A stretch of DNA of 6,327 bases from RGIG1959 sp045540655 (GCA_045540655.1 JAZQHP010000018.1:1-6327), one strand, 5' to 3'; numbered from the stretch's first letter, positions 1 through 6,181 are shown. Translations and numbers: made by a program. The notes: generated from the sequence alone by a model not told the origin.

Positions 1-1
1 G

Positions 2-649
2 GGGCTGCTGTTGTGGGGGGCGCATCTGCTGGCGTCCTTCCTTCTGTTGCCGCTGTGGCAACCGCTTCGCGTTGCCGCCGCGCCTGCGCCATCCGCGCGA
101 TTGCCGCTTGCCCGCGCCGTCACCGACAGTCTGAACGATGCCGCCGCCACCATCATCAGCATGGCGGGGTGTATTCTCGCCGCCTGCACGGTGCTGTCCG
201 TCATCGACGCACTGGGCGGCGCATCCATTACCGTTCCCCTGATCCGCGCACTTATCGCCGCGCCGCTGGAAGTCACGACAGGCTGTCTGGAATCCGCCGC
301 CTGCGGAGTGCACGCACCGTTTTTTCTCGGACTGGCGCTCGGCTTCGGCGGGCTGTCGGTCAACGGGCAGATTGCCGCCCTCACCGCCGACCGTGCCCTC
401 GTCGACCGCGGTTATTTCGCCGCCCGCCTGCTCCACGGTCTGCTCGGCGGCTGTCTCTCGCTCCTGCTGTTTCGTCTGGTGCCGCTGCCCCTGCCCGCCG
501 TATCCGCCGCCGCGCATTGGTCGCGTGCCGTGCCGTCGGCAACCAACGGCGTTGCCGCGACGGTGCTTCTCATGCTGATGGGGGTCATTTTTCTGTCCTC
601 CCTGCCGCGAGAGGGCATTTCGCGCACAGCCGCCGACGGTTTTTCGTGA
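2..649 (+). CDS. ylbJ: Sporulation integral membrane protein YlbJ, C-terminal part (5' end outside window)
   Basis: The frame is open from the window edge to a TGA at 647-649, giving 215 visible residues; the family is roughly 400 residues, so about half is present. The visible part is strongly hydrophobic, with about six likely membrane segments (visible residues ~4-20, 46-70, 75-95, 105-127, 139-160, 182-200). The stretch GFGGLSVNGQ at ~114-123, followed by an ARLLHGLL segment, is what I recognise as the conserved core of YlbJ, a nucleoside-recognition/Gate-domain membrane protein. In Bacillus subtilis YlbJ is needed for spore cortex formation; its substrate is not established. The TTG at 11-13 could be read as a start but lies inside the conserved protein, so I treat the gene as cut by the window edge. 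A related Gate-domain protein (SpmA/SpmB-like) is the main alternative. Confidence 0.75.
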   Translation, partial: GLLLWGAHLLASFLLLPLWQPLRVAAAPAPSARLPLARAVTDSLNDAAATIISMAGCILAACTVLSVIDALGGASITVPLIRALIAAPLEVTTGCLESAACGVHAPFFLGLALGFGGLSVNGQIAALTADRALVDRGYFAARLLHGLLGGCLSLLLFRLVPLPLPAVSAAAHWSRAVPSATNGVAATVLLMLMGVIFLSSLPREGISRTAADGFS

Positions 650-659
650 AGGATGCCCA

Positions 660-690
660 TGGCGAAAGCACGAGTCTTTATGGTATAATT
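660..690 (+). promoter_or_regulatory. Extended -10 promoter of the carD-family gene
   Basis: A perfect TATAAT lies at 684-689, preceded by TG at 681-682, which makes an extended -10 (TGnTATAAT). The -35 region is poor: TGGCGA at 660-665 matches three of six consensus positions at an 18-base spacing. Extended -10 promoters tolerate a weak -35. The predicted transcript starts near 696, about 30 bases before the GTG start. The placement indicates that carD is transcribed independently of ylbJ, whose stop is 34 bases upstream of the -10. Confidence 0.6.
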
Positions 691-710
691 ATTCTATATT
701 GCTCCATTCG

Positions 711-717
711 GAAAGGA
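711..717 (+). promoter_or_regulatory. Ribosome binding site that fixes the GTG start of carD
   Basis: GAAAGGA at 711-717 is followed by 9 bases and then GTG at 727. No ATG is available near the point where similarity to the CarD family begins, so this site decides the start. Confidence 0.65.
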
Positions 718-726
718 CGGATCGTT

Positions 727-1230
727 GTGTTTCACATTCAGGACCCTGTGTTGTACGGGGCGGACGGCATCTGCATTATTACCGACAAAACCACCCTGTC
801 CTTCGGCAAGGACAAGAAAGAGTACTGGCTTCTGTCGCCCGTGCATCAGGACCGTTCGGTCATCTACGTACCGACGGATAATCCGACCCTGCTCGCCAAG
901 ATGCATCCTGTGATCACCGCCGACGCCATCGAAGCCATGCTCACCGCCATCGCCGCCGATCCCTGCCTGCCTTGGAACGCGGACGATGTCCGTCGCCGCG
1001 AACAATGGCGCACCATTCTGACGTCGGGAGATCGCCGCGAACTGTTGCGCATGATCAAAACCATCTACCTGCACGGTGTCGAGCAACGAACGAACGGGCG
1101 AAAACTCCATCACGCCGACGAAACGGCGATGAAGGACGCGGAAGCATTGCTCTACGGCGAATTCAGCTATGTGCTCAAAATCCCGCCGGAAGAGGTGCTC
1201 CCCTATATTGTGACCCGCCTGGAAGCATAA
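727..1230 (+). CDS. CarD/CdnL-family RNA-polymerase-binding transcriptional regulator
   Basis: The product has 167 residues, a normal length for short CarD/CdnL proteins. The N-terminal ~60 residues match the CarD_CdnL_TRCF (RNA polymerase interaction) domain: DPVLYGADGICII at 6-18, FGKDKKEY at 26-33, IYVPTDN at 46-52. The C-terminal half (~65-160) is helical, with tryptophans at 83 and 94 and a D...AEALLYGEFSYVL segment, typical of the DNA-binding helical domain. CarD proteins bind the RNA polymerase beta subunit and stabilise open promoter complexes, mainly at rRNA and housekeeping promoters; which promoters are affected here is unknown. The GTG start is chosen because family similarity begins there and a ribosome binding site precedes it. 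The same frame is open further upstream, but that part only shadows ylbJ. The gene has its own promoter and terminator, so it is probably monocistronic. Confidence 0.85.
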   Translation: MFHIQDPVLYGADGICIITDKTTLSFGKDKKEYWLLSPVHQDRSVIYVPTDNPTLLAKMHPVITADAIEAMLTAIAADPCLPWNADDVRRREQWRTILTSGDRRELLRMIKTIYLHGVEQRTNGRKLHHADETAMKDAEALLYGEFSYVLKIPPEEVLPYIVTRLEA

Positions 1231-1257
1231 AAAAACCACCCCAAAAGGGTGGTTTTT
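1231..1257. terminator. Bidirectional intrinsic terminator between carD and the CPBP gene
   Basis: AAAAACCACCC (1231-1241) and GGGTGGTTTTT (1247-1257) form a perfect 11-base stem around a CAAAA loop. On the plus strand the right arm ends in a T-run just after the carD stop (1228-1230). On the minus strand the structure ends in seven Ts (complement of 1229-1235), so it can also stop transcription of the convergent CPBP gene. Confidence 0.9.
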
Positions 1258-1314
1258 CTTTTACCGTTTGCAACCGCACAACCACGGACCGCGCCGATCG
1301 GTACAACCGTCCCA

Positions 1315-1343
1315 TGTGCGGGCGGATATCATCCGCCCGCACA
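1315..1343. repeat. Perfect GC-rich palindrome (REP-like hairpin) downstream of the CPBP gene
   Basis: TGTGCGGGCGGAT (1315-1327) is followed by a three-base ATC loop and its exact reverse complement (1331-1343), giving a 13-base stem. There is no T-run on the minus side and only a weak T-rich stretch on the plus side, so it is not a standard terminator. Its sequence from 1320 to 1332 matches 6304-6316 at 12 of 13 positions, which suggests a dispersed repeat. It may protect the 3' end of the CPBP transcript, whose stop codon is 12 bases away. The rest of 1258-1314 shows nothing I recognise. Confidence 0.6.
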
Positions 1344-1355
1344 AGCACAGACCGT

Positions 1356-2075
1356 TTATTTTGCTCGTCTGAACAGGAGTGTCGCCCCTGCCGACACAAA
1401 CACCGCCGCGCCCGCGATGGGATAGATCGCCTGCGCCCACGACGGCAACGTCACAAGCGACGGCAACTGTCCGAACAGATTGAACATACCGTGGAACGCG
1501 ATCGCCGCCCACAGCGAGCCGGTGCGTTCCATCACCCACACCGCCAGCAATCCGAGCAAACAAGTGTAGATGCCCCACAGGATCGTGCCGTGGATCGCGC
1601 CGAAGCCGACCGACACGACGATCGCCGCAGGCACGGCAAACATCGCCCTCTTGAGCTGGCGGTAGATCAGTCCGCGAAACATGATCTCCTCCGCTATCGG
1701 TGCCATCACCAGCGCCGACACGAGCGCCACCGTCGTTTTGTCCGATGGATCGCCCGCGGCTTGCGTATACGTATCCATCCACGCGGGCGGTATCGGCACC
1801 CACGTCATCGCGAGCAATACCGCTCCCGCAAATCCGCCGCCGAGCGCGCCGCTGATCATCACCGATGTTGCCGACCGCTTTTTCGTCGGGCGCAAGGGGC
1901 GATCCCCCAGCCCGAACGCCGTCAGCAGACCGATGCCCACCGCCAGCGCATTCGCCGCGATCGTGCGCCACGCGGTGTCGCCGTCAAACGGCACCATCGC
2001 GAGCCCGTAATGGCATCCGAAATACACCGCGATAAAAAACACGGTGCAAACGAGCGCCTGTACACGTCCCTTCAT
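1356..2075 (-). CDS. CPBP family intramembrane metalloprotease (CAAX/Abi type)
   Basis: The product has 239 residues, typical for CPBP (type II CAAX prenyl endopeptidase-like/Abi) membrane proteins. It shows the three family motifs in order: EExxxR (E129, E130, R134, followed by GLIY), FGAIHG with H162, and AFHGMFN with H195 and N199. The glutamates and histidines are the expected catalytic or metal-binding residues. Hydrophobic segments lie at about 7-28, 38-56, 71-92, 115-130, 146-180, 186-203 and 215-236, so the protein sits in the membrane. Bacterial members cut or mature peptides, anti-sigma factors or bacteriocin-related proteins, but the substrate cannot be told here and no peptide gene is adjacent. 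ATG at 2075 is preceded by AGGGGGAGG (2082-2090), six bases away. A longer reading to 2192 would start inside the lysC terminator and is rejected. It is a single-gene unit between two terminators. Confidence 0.85.
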   Translation of the reverse strand: MKGRVQALVCTVFFIAVYFGCHYGLAMVPFDGDTAWRTIAANALAVGIGLLTAFGLGDRPLRPTKKRSATSVMISGALGGGFAGAVLLAMTWVPIPPAWMDTYTQAAGDPSDKTTVALVSALVMAPIAEEIMFRGLIYRQLKRAMFAVPAAIVVSVGFGAIHGTILWGIYTCLLGLLAVWVMERTGSLWAAIAFHGMFNLFGQLPSLVTLPSWAQAIYPIAGAAVFVSAGATLLFRRAK

Positions 2076-2108
2076 CGTGCGCCTCCCCCTTGCCGTTTTG
2101 TTGGTGTC

Positions 2109-2137
2109 AGTATAGCAGATCCGCCGCCGAAAAGCAA
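2109..2137 (-). promoter_or_regulatory. Sigma-A type promoter of the CPBP gene
   Basis: On the minus strand TTGCTT (2132-2137) and TATACT (2109-2114) are separated by exactly 17 bases. Transcription would start near 2102, about 27 bases before the ATG. The site lies between the lysC terminator and the ribosome binding site. The promoter of the threonine operon has the same -35 hexamer and the same spacing. Confidence 0.6.
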
Positions 2138-2152
2138 CCGCCCGCCACCGAC

Positions 2153-2189
2153 AAAAAAAGAGAAGGTTTTTGAAAAACCTTCTCTTTTT
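2153..2189 (-). terminator. Intrinsic terminator of the pheB-hom-thrB-lysC operon
   Basis: The minus strand carries GAGAAGGTTTTT, a short turn and AAAAACCTTCTC, flanked by A and T runs; the 17-base arms are plus-strand 2155-2171 and 2173-2189. It is followed on the minus strand by seven Ts (complement of 2153-2159). It starts 15 bases after the lysC stop codon. The innermost A/T pairs probably open to form the loop. Confidence 0.88.
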
Positions 2190-2203
2190 CATATTTGTTC
2201 GGA

Positions 2204-2674
2204 TCAGTCAAAGAAGATGCCGTGCACCGCCGCCACCGCGCGATCCGCGTCGGCCTTGTCGATCAGGACGGACACCTTGATCTCACTGGTGGAGATCATC
2301 TGAATGTTGACGTTCGCATCGGCGAGTGCTTCAAACATCTTCGACGCGACGCCTTCGTGGGTTTCCATACCCGCGCCGACGATGGAGACCTTCGCGACGT
2401 TGGTGTCCACCACCAGCTTCTTCGCGCCGACGTTGTCGCAGTATTCCTGCAGAGCCTTCACCGCGGTGTCGCCGTCCTCGGAGGGCACCGTAAACGTAAT
2501 GTCCTTCGTGCCGTCGCGACCGACGGATTGCAGAATAATATCCACGTTGACGTGGGCCTTCGCCACACGGGAGAACACCTTGAACGCGATACCGGGCTCA
2601 TCGGGGAGACCCACGATGCTGATCCGCGCCACATGTTCGTCCTTCGCCACACTCTTTACCAACATTTTTTCCAC
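2204..2674 (-). CDS. lysC: Predicted aspartokinase beta subunit from an internal in-frame start in lysC
   Basis: Inside lysC, codon 245 is GTG (2672-2674), preceded at eight bases by a perfect Shine-Dalgarno AAGGAGGT. Starting there gives 156 residues holding just the two ACT domains. In B. subtilis aspartokinase II a beta subunit begins near codon 246 of lysC and assembles with the full-length alpha chain as alpha2beta2; Corynebacterium LysC behaves similarly. Position, frame and product content all agree with that precedent. The ATG at codon 248 (2663-2665) is an alternative start, but its 17-base spacing is poor. This is inferred from sequence and known family behaviour; expression is not shown. 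Confidence 0.65.
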   Translation of the reverse strand: MEKMLVKSVAKDEHVARISIVGLPDEPGIAFKVFSRVAKAHVNVDIILQSVGRDGTKDITFTVPSEDGDTAVKALQEYCDNVGAKKLVVDTNVAKVSIVGAGMETHEGVASKMFEALADANVNIQMISTSEIKVSVLIDKADADRAVAAVHGIFFD

Positions 2675-3406
2675 TTTGCATACCTCCTTCACTTTCGTAC
2701 CGGGCTTTTGCGTCAGGCTGGAGATAACCTCCAGCTCCACATTGTATTTTTTCGCCATTTCCACCGAGCGGTTGTTGAGCACCTGTGCGCCGAGCGTTGC
2801 GAGCTCGAGCATTTCGTCATAGGTGATCTCATCCAGCTTGAAGGCACCGGGCACCTTGCGGGGATCCGCGGTGAACACGCCTTCCACGTCGGTGTAGATC
2901 TGGCACAGATCCGCACGCATCGACGCCGCGATCGCCACCGCGCTCGTATCCGAGCCGCCGCGACCGAGGGTAGTGATGTCATCGTAGCGATTGAGGCCCT
3001 GGAAGCCCGCCACGATCACGATGCGCCGCTTATCGATCTCCTTGGCGATGCGATCCGACTGCACACGCTTGATGCGCGCCGCCGAATACTTGGAATCGGT
3101 CTGGAAACCCGCCTGCCAACCGAGGAGCGACACCACGGGATAGCCGAGCTTCTCGATCGCCATCGCGAGAAGCGAGATCGAAATCTGCTCGCCGGACGCA
3201 AGAAGCATATCCATTTCACGCTTGCTGGCGTTCGGGTTGATTTCCTTTGCCTTTTCGATCAGATCGTCCGTTGTATCGCCCTGCGCCGACACGACCACCA
3301 CCACATTGTTGCCTTTGTCATAGGCGGAGGTGACGATGCGCGCCACGTTCATGACGCGTTCCGCATTGGCGACGGAGGAACCGCCGAATTTCTGCACTAT
3401 CAACAT
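2204..3406 (-). CDS. lysC: Aspartokinase (aspartate kinase), alpha subunit
   Basis: This enzyme phosphorylates aspartate with ATP, the first step toward lysine, threonine and methionine. The product has 400 residues, the usual size for Bacillus-type LysC (B. subtilis about 408). The kinase domain shows KFGGSS (6-11), GEQIS (72-76), LGRGGSDTSAVA (147-158) and YTDVEGVFTADPR (171-183). Two ACT domains follow, about 258-330 and 336-400, with an IVGLPDEPG turn at 264-272. ACT domains in this family bind lysine and/or threonine for feedback inhibition; the effector cannot be read from sequence. ATG at 3406 has an AGGAAGGA site (3413-3420), six bases away. It is the last gene of the operon, 41 bases after thrB with no separate promoter seen, and a terminator follows. 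A second start inside the gene probably gives a separate beta subunit. Confidence 0.95.
   Translation of the reverse strand: MLIVQKFGGSSVANAERVMNVARIVTSAYDKGNNVVVVVSAQGDTTDDLIEKAKEINPNASKREMDMLLASGEQISISLLAMAIEKLGYPVVSLLGWQAGFQTDSKYSAARIKRVQSDRIAKEIDKRRIVIVAGFQGLNRYDDITTLGRGGSDTSAVAIAASMRADLCQIYTDVEGVFTADPRKVPGAFKLDEITYDEMLELATLGAQVLNNRSVEMAKKYNVELEVISSLTQKPGTKVKEVCKVEKMLVKSVAKDEHVARISIVGLPDEPGIAFKVFSRVAKAHVNVDIILQSVGRDGTKDITFTVPSEDGDTAVKALQEYCDNVGAKKLVVDTNVAKVSIVGAGMETHEGVASKMFEALADANVNIQMISTSEIKVSVLIDKADADRAVAAVHGIFFD
2682..2689 (-). promoter_or_regulatory. Internal ribosome binding site within lysC
   Basis: The minus-strand sequence AAGGAGGT (complement of 2682-2689) is a full match to the anti-Shine-Dalgarno sequence, stronger than most sites ahead of the annotated genes in this window. 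It falls within codons 240-242 (Lys-Glu-Val), so coding and ribosome binding share the same bases. It directs the predicted GTG start at 2674. Confidence 0.7.
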
Positions 3407-3447
3407 TGTTGATCCTTCCTTTCTATATCAGAGCCGAAGCCCTCATA

Positions 3448-4350
3448 CTAACACGTTTCAAAAGTGACCGCCGCGCCCGTGGCATCGCACGAGAACAGCT
3501 CCACCTGCCAACCTTCCAGTCCCAGCGCCTGCAACCGCCCGGTTGCCGCCGCGGAGAACGCGTCCGCCGATCCCGCATCCACAATCGCCAGGATGGACGG
3601 GCCGGCACCGCTGATGCACACCGCATACGCACCCAGCTCATACGCTTCATAGAAGATCTGCTCCGCCCCCGCAATCATCGGGAAGCGATACGGCTGATGC
3701 AGGCGATCCTGCACGCCGAAGCGCAGATTTTCCAGACTGCCCGAAAAGAGTGACGCGGTCATCAGCGCCGCACGGGACAGGTTGTACACGCTGTCGTCCC
3801 GCGACACCACCGTCGGCAGAGCCGCGCGCGCCTTGGAGGTTTTCAGTTCAAAATCGGGGACAAACACCGCAAAGCGGATGCGGTCGGACACGGGCACACT
3901 CACCGAATGCACCTTGCCGCCGTCGATCACCGACGTCACCAGTCCGCCGAGCATGGCGGGCGCGACGTTGTCAGGATGACCTTCGAGCCGCGCCGCCACA
4001 TCCAGCAGATCCCGCCGCGAGAGCGGACTGCCCATCAGGGTATTCGCGCCGAGCAGACCCGCCACCAGACACGCCGACGAGCTGCCGAGACCTCTGGTCA
4101 TGGGGATGTGGTTTTCCTGCAGGATGTGAAGCCCGCGGAACGGATGCCCGCACTGCTCATACAGCCCTTTGGCTGTATGGAAGATCATGTTGCTTTCATC
4201 CGTCGGGATCGTCGATCCGTCAACCGATTCGATGTGACAACCGTCCGCTTCTTCCATCCACACGGTATTATAAAGTGTGAGCGCCAGTCCCAGCGCATCA
4301 AACCCCGCACCGAGGTTCGCGCTGGAGGCGGGAACGGTAATTTTTATCAT
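3448..4350 (-). CDS. thrB: Homoserine kinase (GHMP kinase family)
   Basis: This enzyme phosphorylates L-homoserine to O-phosphohomoserine, the substrate of threonine synthase. The product has 300 residues, the usual length. GHMP motifs appear in order: PASSANLGAGFDALG at 7-21 (substrate-binding motif 1), PMTRGLGSSSA at 83-93 (the ATP-binding glycine-rich loop), EGHPDNVAP at 123-131, and SGAGPS at 247-252 (motif 3). The ATG at 4350 directly precedes the conserved N-terminus, so the start is firm. Its ribosome binding site AAAAGGAG (4363-4370) overlaps the hom stop codon and lies 12 bases from the ATG, somewhat far. The gap to hom is 18 bases, so translational coupling is likely. The protein is soluble and cytoplasmic by family. 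Confidence 0.95.
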   Translation of the reverse strand: MIKITVPASSANLGAGFDALGLALTLYNTVWMEEADGCHIESVDGSTIPTDESNMIFHTAKGLYEQCGHPFRGLHILQENHIPMTRGLGSSSACLVAGLLGANTLMGSPLSRRDLLDVAARLEGHPDNVAPAMLGGLVTSVIDGGKVHSVSVPVSDRIRFAVFVPDFELKTSKARAALPTVVSRDDSVYNLSRAALMTASLFSGSLENLRFGVQDRLHQPYRFPMIAGAEQIFYEAYELGAYAVCISGAGPSILAIVDAGSADAFSAAATGRLQALGLEGWQVELFSCDATGAAVTFETC

Positions 4351-4368
4351 AGTATATGCCGACTCCTT

Positions 4369-5610
4369 TTAGTCCGCCACGCGGATGCTGGACAGCATCT
4401 TCACCTGCTTGAACGCATCCAGCGTATCGATAAGGGTCTGTTCGCTCATCACGGGGGTCACGAAGCACAGCTCGCCCGTGGGCGCTTTTTCGCTCGTCAG
4501 CCACTGCACTTCGCCGAACGCCGCGGTGATTTCCGCGCGGGCATCATCCGCGTTGCTCATGATCACGACACGCACCATCGCCGCCGTGTTGTCGAGCGTA
4601 TAGGGAAGAACATAATCGGGAGCGCCGCTTTCCCAGTAGAGGTACTTGCGCGCACGCATATGCTTGACCTCGTCGATGACGTCCGCGACCACTGCCGACG
4701 CAGTCGGGAGCTTACCCGCGCCGCGACCGTAGAACATCACGTCGCCGATCACGTCGCCGCGCACCATGATGCCGTTGAACACGTCACGCACCTGCGCGAG
4801 CAGATTGTCCTCCGCCTTGACGATCATGGGGGCGACCATGCAGAAGATCTTGCCGTTCTCCTGTTTCTTCGCGCGACCGATCAGCTTGATGACACCGCCC
4901 ATCGCCTCGGCATACTGCACTTCCGTCAGCGACACCTTGCCGATACCCTCGGTGTGGACCTGGTCGGGAAACACATGACGACCGAACGCCAGTGCCGCCA
5001 GAATGCAAATCTTGCGCGCCGCATCGTGACCGTCGATATCCGCCGACGGATCCCGCTCGGCATAGCCCAGCTGCTGGGCGAGCGCCAGCGCCGCTTCAAA
5101 GCTCATGCCCTCTTCGATCATCTTGGTGAGCATGAAGTTGGTGGTGCCGTTGAGGATGCCCGCGATCTCGTACACCTCGTTCGCCGCCAGGCACTGATCG
5201 AGCGGACGCAGGATCGGAATACCGCCGCCGACGCTCGCTTCAAACAGGAAGTTGAGGTTGTTCGCTCGGGCAATGCGGAGCAGTTCGTCGCCTTTGGCGG
5301 CGACCAGCTCCTTGTTGGAGGTCACGACGCTTTTGCCGTGCTCCAGACACGCCTTGACAAATTCATAGGACGGATGCAGACCGCCCATCGTTTCCACCAC
5401 GATGCGGATCTCGTCGTCCTCGAGAATATCGTTGAAATTCTTGGTAAACCGATCGGCAAGCGGGCTGTCGGGGAATTCGCGCAGATCGAGGATGCGCTTG
5501 ACCTCAATCGTCTCGCCCGCTTTTTTCGAGATGCTCTCGGTGTTTTTGAGCAACACCTCGGCAACGCCCGAGCCAACCACACCGTGACCCATGATTGCAA
5601 TGGATACCAT
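4369..5610 (-). CDS. hom: Homoserine dehydrogenase with C-terminal ACT domain
   Basis: This enzyme reduces aspartate 4-semialdehyde to homoserine with NAD(P)H, the branch point toward threonine and methionine. The product has 413 residues, close to the ACT-containing bacterial form. The N-terminal Rossmann loop is GHGVVGSG (8-15); TSNKELVAAKG (97-107) carries conserved lysines; SVGGGIPI (126-133) and GTTNFML (155-161) follow. The catalytic block holds E185, D191, D196 and K200, with the same spacing as yeast Hom6 E208, D214, D219 and K223. Residues ~343-413 form an ACT domain, which in this family mediates feedback inhibition, usually by threonine. ATG at 5610 has an AGAGG site (5619-5623) eight bases away. 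It lies 32 bases after the pheB-like gene and 18 before thrB. It is not fused to aspartokinase, unlike enterobacterial ThrA. Confidence 0.96.
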   Translation of the reverse strand: MVSIAIMGHGVVGSGVAEVLLKNTESISKKAGETIEVKRILDLREFPDSPLADRFTKNFNDILEDDEIRIVVETMGGLHPSYEFVKACLEHGKSVVTSNKELVAAKGDELLRIARANNLNFLFEASVGGGIPILRPLDQCLAANEVYEIAGILNGTTNFMLTKMIEEGMSFEAALALAQQLGYAERDPSADIDGHDAARKICILAALAFGRHVFPDQVHTEGIGKVSLTEVQYAEAMGGVIKLIGRAKKQENGKIFCMVAPMIVKAEDNLLAQVRDVFNGIMVRGDVIGDVMFYGRGAGKLPTASAVVADVIDEVKHMRARKYLYWESGAPDYVLPYTLDNTAAMVRVVIMSNADDARAEITAAFGEVQWLTSEKAPTGELCFVTPVMSEQTLIDTLDAFKQVKMLSSIRVAD

Positions 5611-5642
5611 ATAAAAGACCTCTTTTCGTTCTGTTAGTCGTG

Positions 5643-6128
5643 TTAATTCGCACTGCGCGGCACCTTGGACACCGAGCCTTCCCCACCGATACGGGAAATG
5701 CGGCGCACGCCCTGCAGTTGATACAGCTGTTGCAGAAATACCTCCGTAGGCATCTCCAGCCGATCGGTACGCGCCGAAATGGACACCGACGCCGCACCGT
5801 CCGCGGGAATGTTCTGGTTGACGGTCAGCACATTCGCCCCCGCCGACGCAAACGCCGTCAGCACCGCCGACAGCACACCCGGGCGATCGCTGAGCATAAA
5901 ATGCACCGTCAGAATCTGTCCCGAGCCGTTCGCATCATAAGGAAACACCATATCCTTATATTTATAAAAAGCACTGCGGGATAAGCCCGCCATGCGTGCC
6001 GCCTCCGAGGCCGTCGCCGCTTCGCCCGAGGACAACAAGCCCTTCGCAACCAGCACCTTTTCGAACACGTCGGGGAGCACCGATGCATCCACCAGCAACA
6101 GCTTCTGAGGGGCGGTTTTGTTGCTCAT
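5643..6128 (-). CDS. pheB: PheB-like ACT-domain protein (UPF0735 type), probable regulator of the threonine operon
   Basis: The product has 161 residues, slightly longer than the roughly 145-150 of the PheB/UPF0735 family. Residues ~15-35 (DASVLPDVFEKVLVAKGLL) and the helix-turn-helix-like block at ~38-60 ending in GLSRSAFYKYKD are the family signature; an ACT domain (~72-146) follows, with LSDRPGVLSAVL at 79-90. It was once annotated as chorismate mutase, but no catalytic mutase residues are evident. The family is now treated as ACT-domain proteins, and I recall without being able to check that the Bacillus member was re-described as a repressor of threonine genes (ThrR). Position as first gene ahead of hom-thrB-lysC supports a regulatory role here, but this is inference. 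ATG at 6128 is chosen for the GGTGG site five bases upstream; the GTG at 6140 has none. The C-terminal tail (~147-161) lies beyond the ACT domain. Confidence 0.85.
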   Translation of the reverse strand: MSNKTAPQKLLLVDASVLPDVFEKVLVAKGLLSSGEAATASEAARMAGLSRSAFYKYKDMVFPYDANGSGQILTVHFMLSDRPGVLSAVLTAFASAGANVLTVNQNIPADGAASVSISARTDRLEMPTEVFLQQLYQLQGVRRISRIGGEGSVSKVPRSAN

Positions 6129-6133
6129 AGTGT

Positions 6134-6138
6134 CCACC
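6134..6138 (-). promoter_or_regulatory. Weak ribosome binding site that decides the pheB-like start
   Basis: GGTGG on the minus strand lies five bases before the ATG at 6128. It is a weaker match than the sites of the downstream genes, so the regulator may be made at a lower level than the enzymes. The in-frame GTG at 6138-6140 overlaps this site and has no site of its own. Confidence 0.45.
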
Positions 6139-6158
6139 ACCCGCGCACGTTTGTTTTG

Positions 6159-6181
6159 TCGTGAAATACACTATACCACGA
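6159..6181. promoter_or_regulatory. Candidate operator over the -10 region of the threonine operon promoter
   Basis: TCGTG (6159-6163) and CACGA (6177-6181) form a perfect five-base inverted repeat separated by 13 bases, centred on 6170 and so covering the -10 hexamer and the start site. A protein bound there would block RNA polymerase. The PheB-like helix-turn-helix protein encoded next is the obvious candidate. Five-base arms can arise by chance, so this is tentative. Confidence 0.3.

Noticed and set aside
13..726. A 5' extension of the carD frame through the ylbJ region
   Set aside because: The upstream part is an arginine-rich shadow of ylbJ in another frame. CarD similarity begins at the GTG at 727, which has its own ribosome binding site and promoter.
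2076..2192. A 39-codon N-terminal extension of the CPBP protein
   Set aside because: It would begin inside the lysC terminator and span the predicted CPBP promoter, while the ATG at 2075 has a strong Shine-Dalgarno sequence.
972..2303. A long plus-strand frame over the end of carD and the CPBP gene
   Set aside because: It crosses two terminators, is arginine/histidine-rich, and conflicts with carD and the CPBP gene, both of which carry full family motifs.
2195..3412. A 405-codon plus-strand open frame covering all of lysC
   Set aside because: It is antisense to a clear aspartokinase. GC-rich codon bias leaves the opposite frame free of stops, and the translation is histidine- and arginine-rich with no recognisable domain.
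3907..5637. A 576-codon plus-strand open frame antisense to hom and part of thrB
   Set aside because: Same artefact: composition is His/Arg/Asp-rich, there are no domains, and it mirrors two well-supported genes.
6129..6163. Possible T-box, riboswitch or attenuator ahead of the threonine operon
   Set aside because: The predicted leader is only about 35 bases and contains no such structure or leader peptide.
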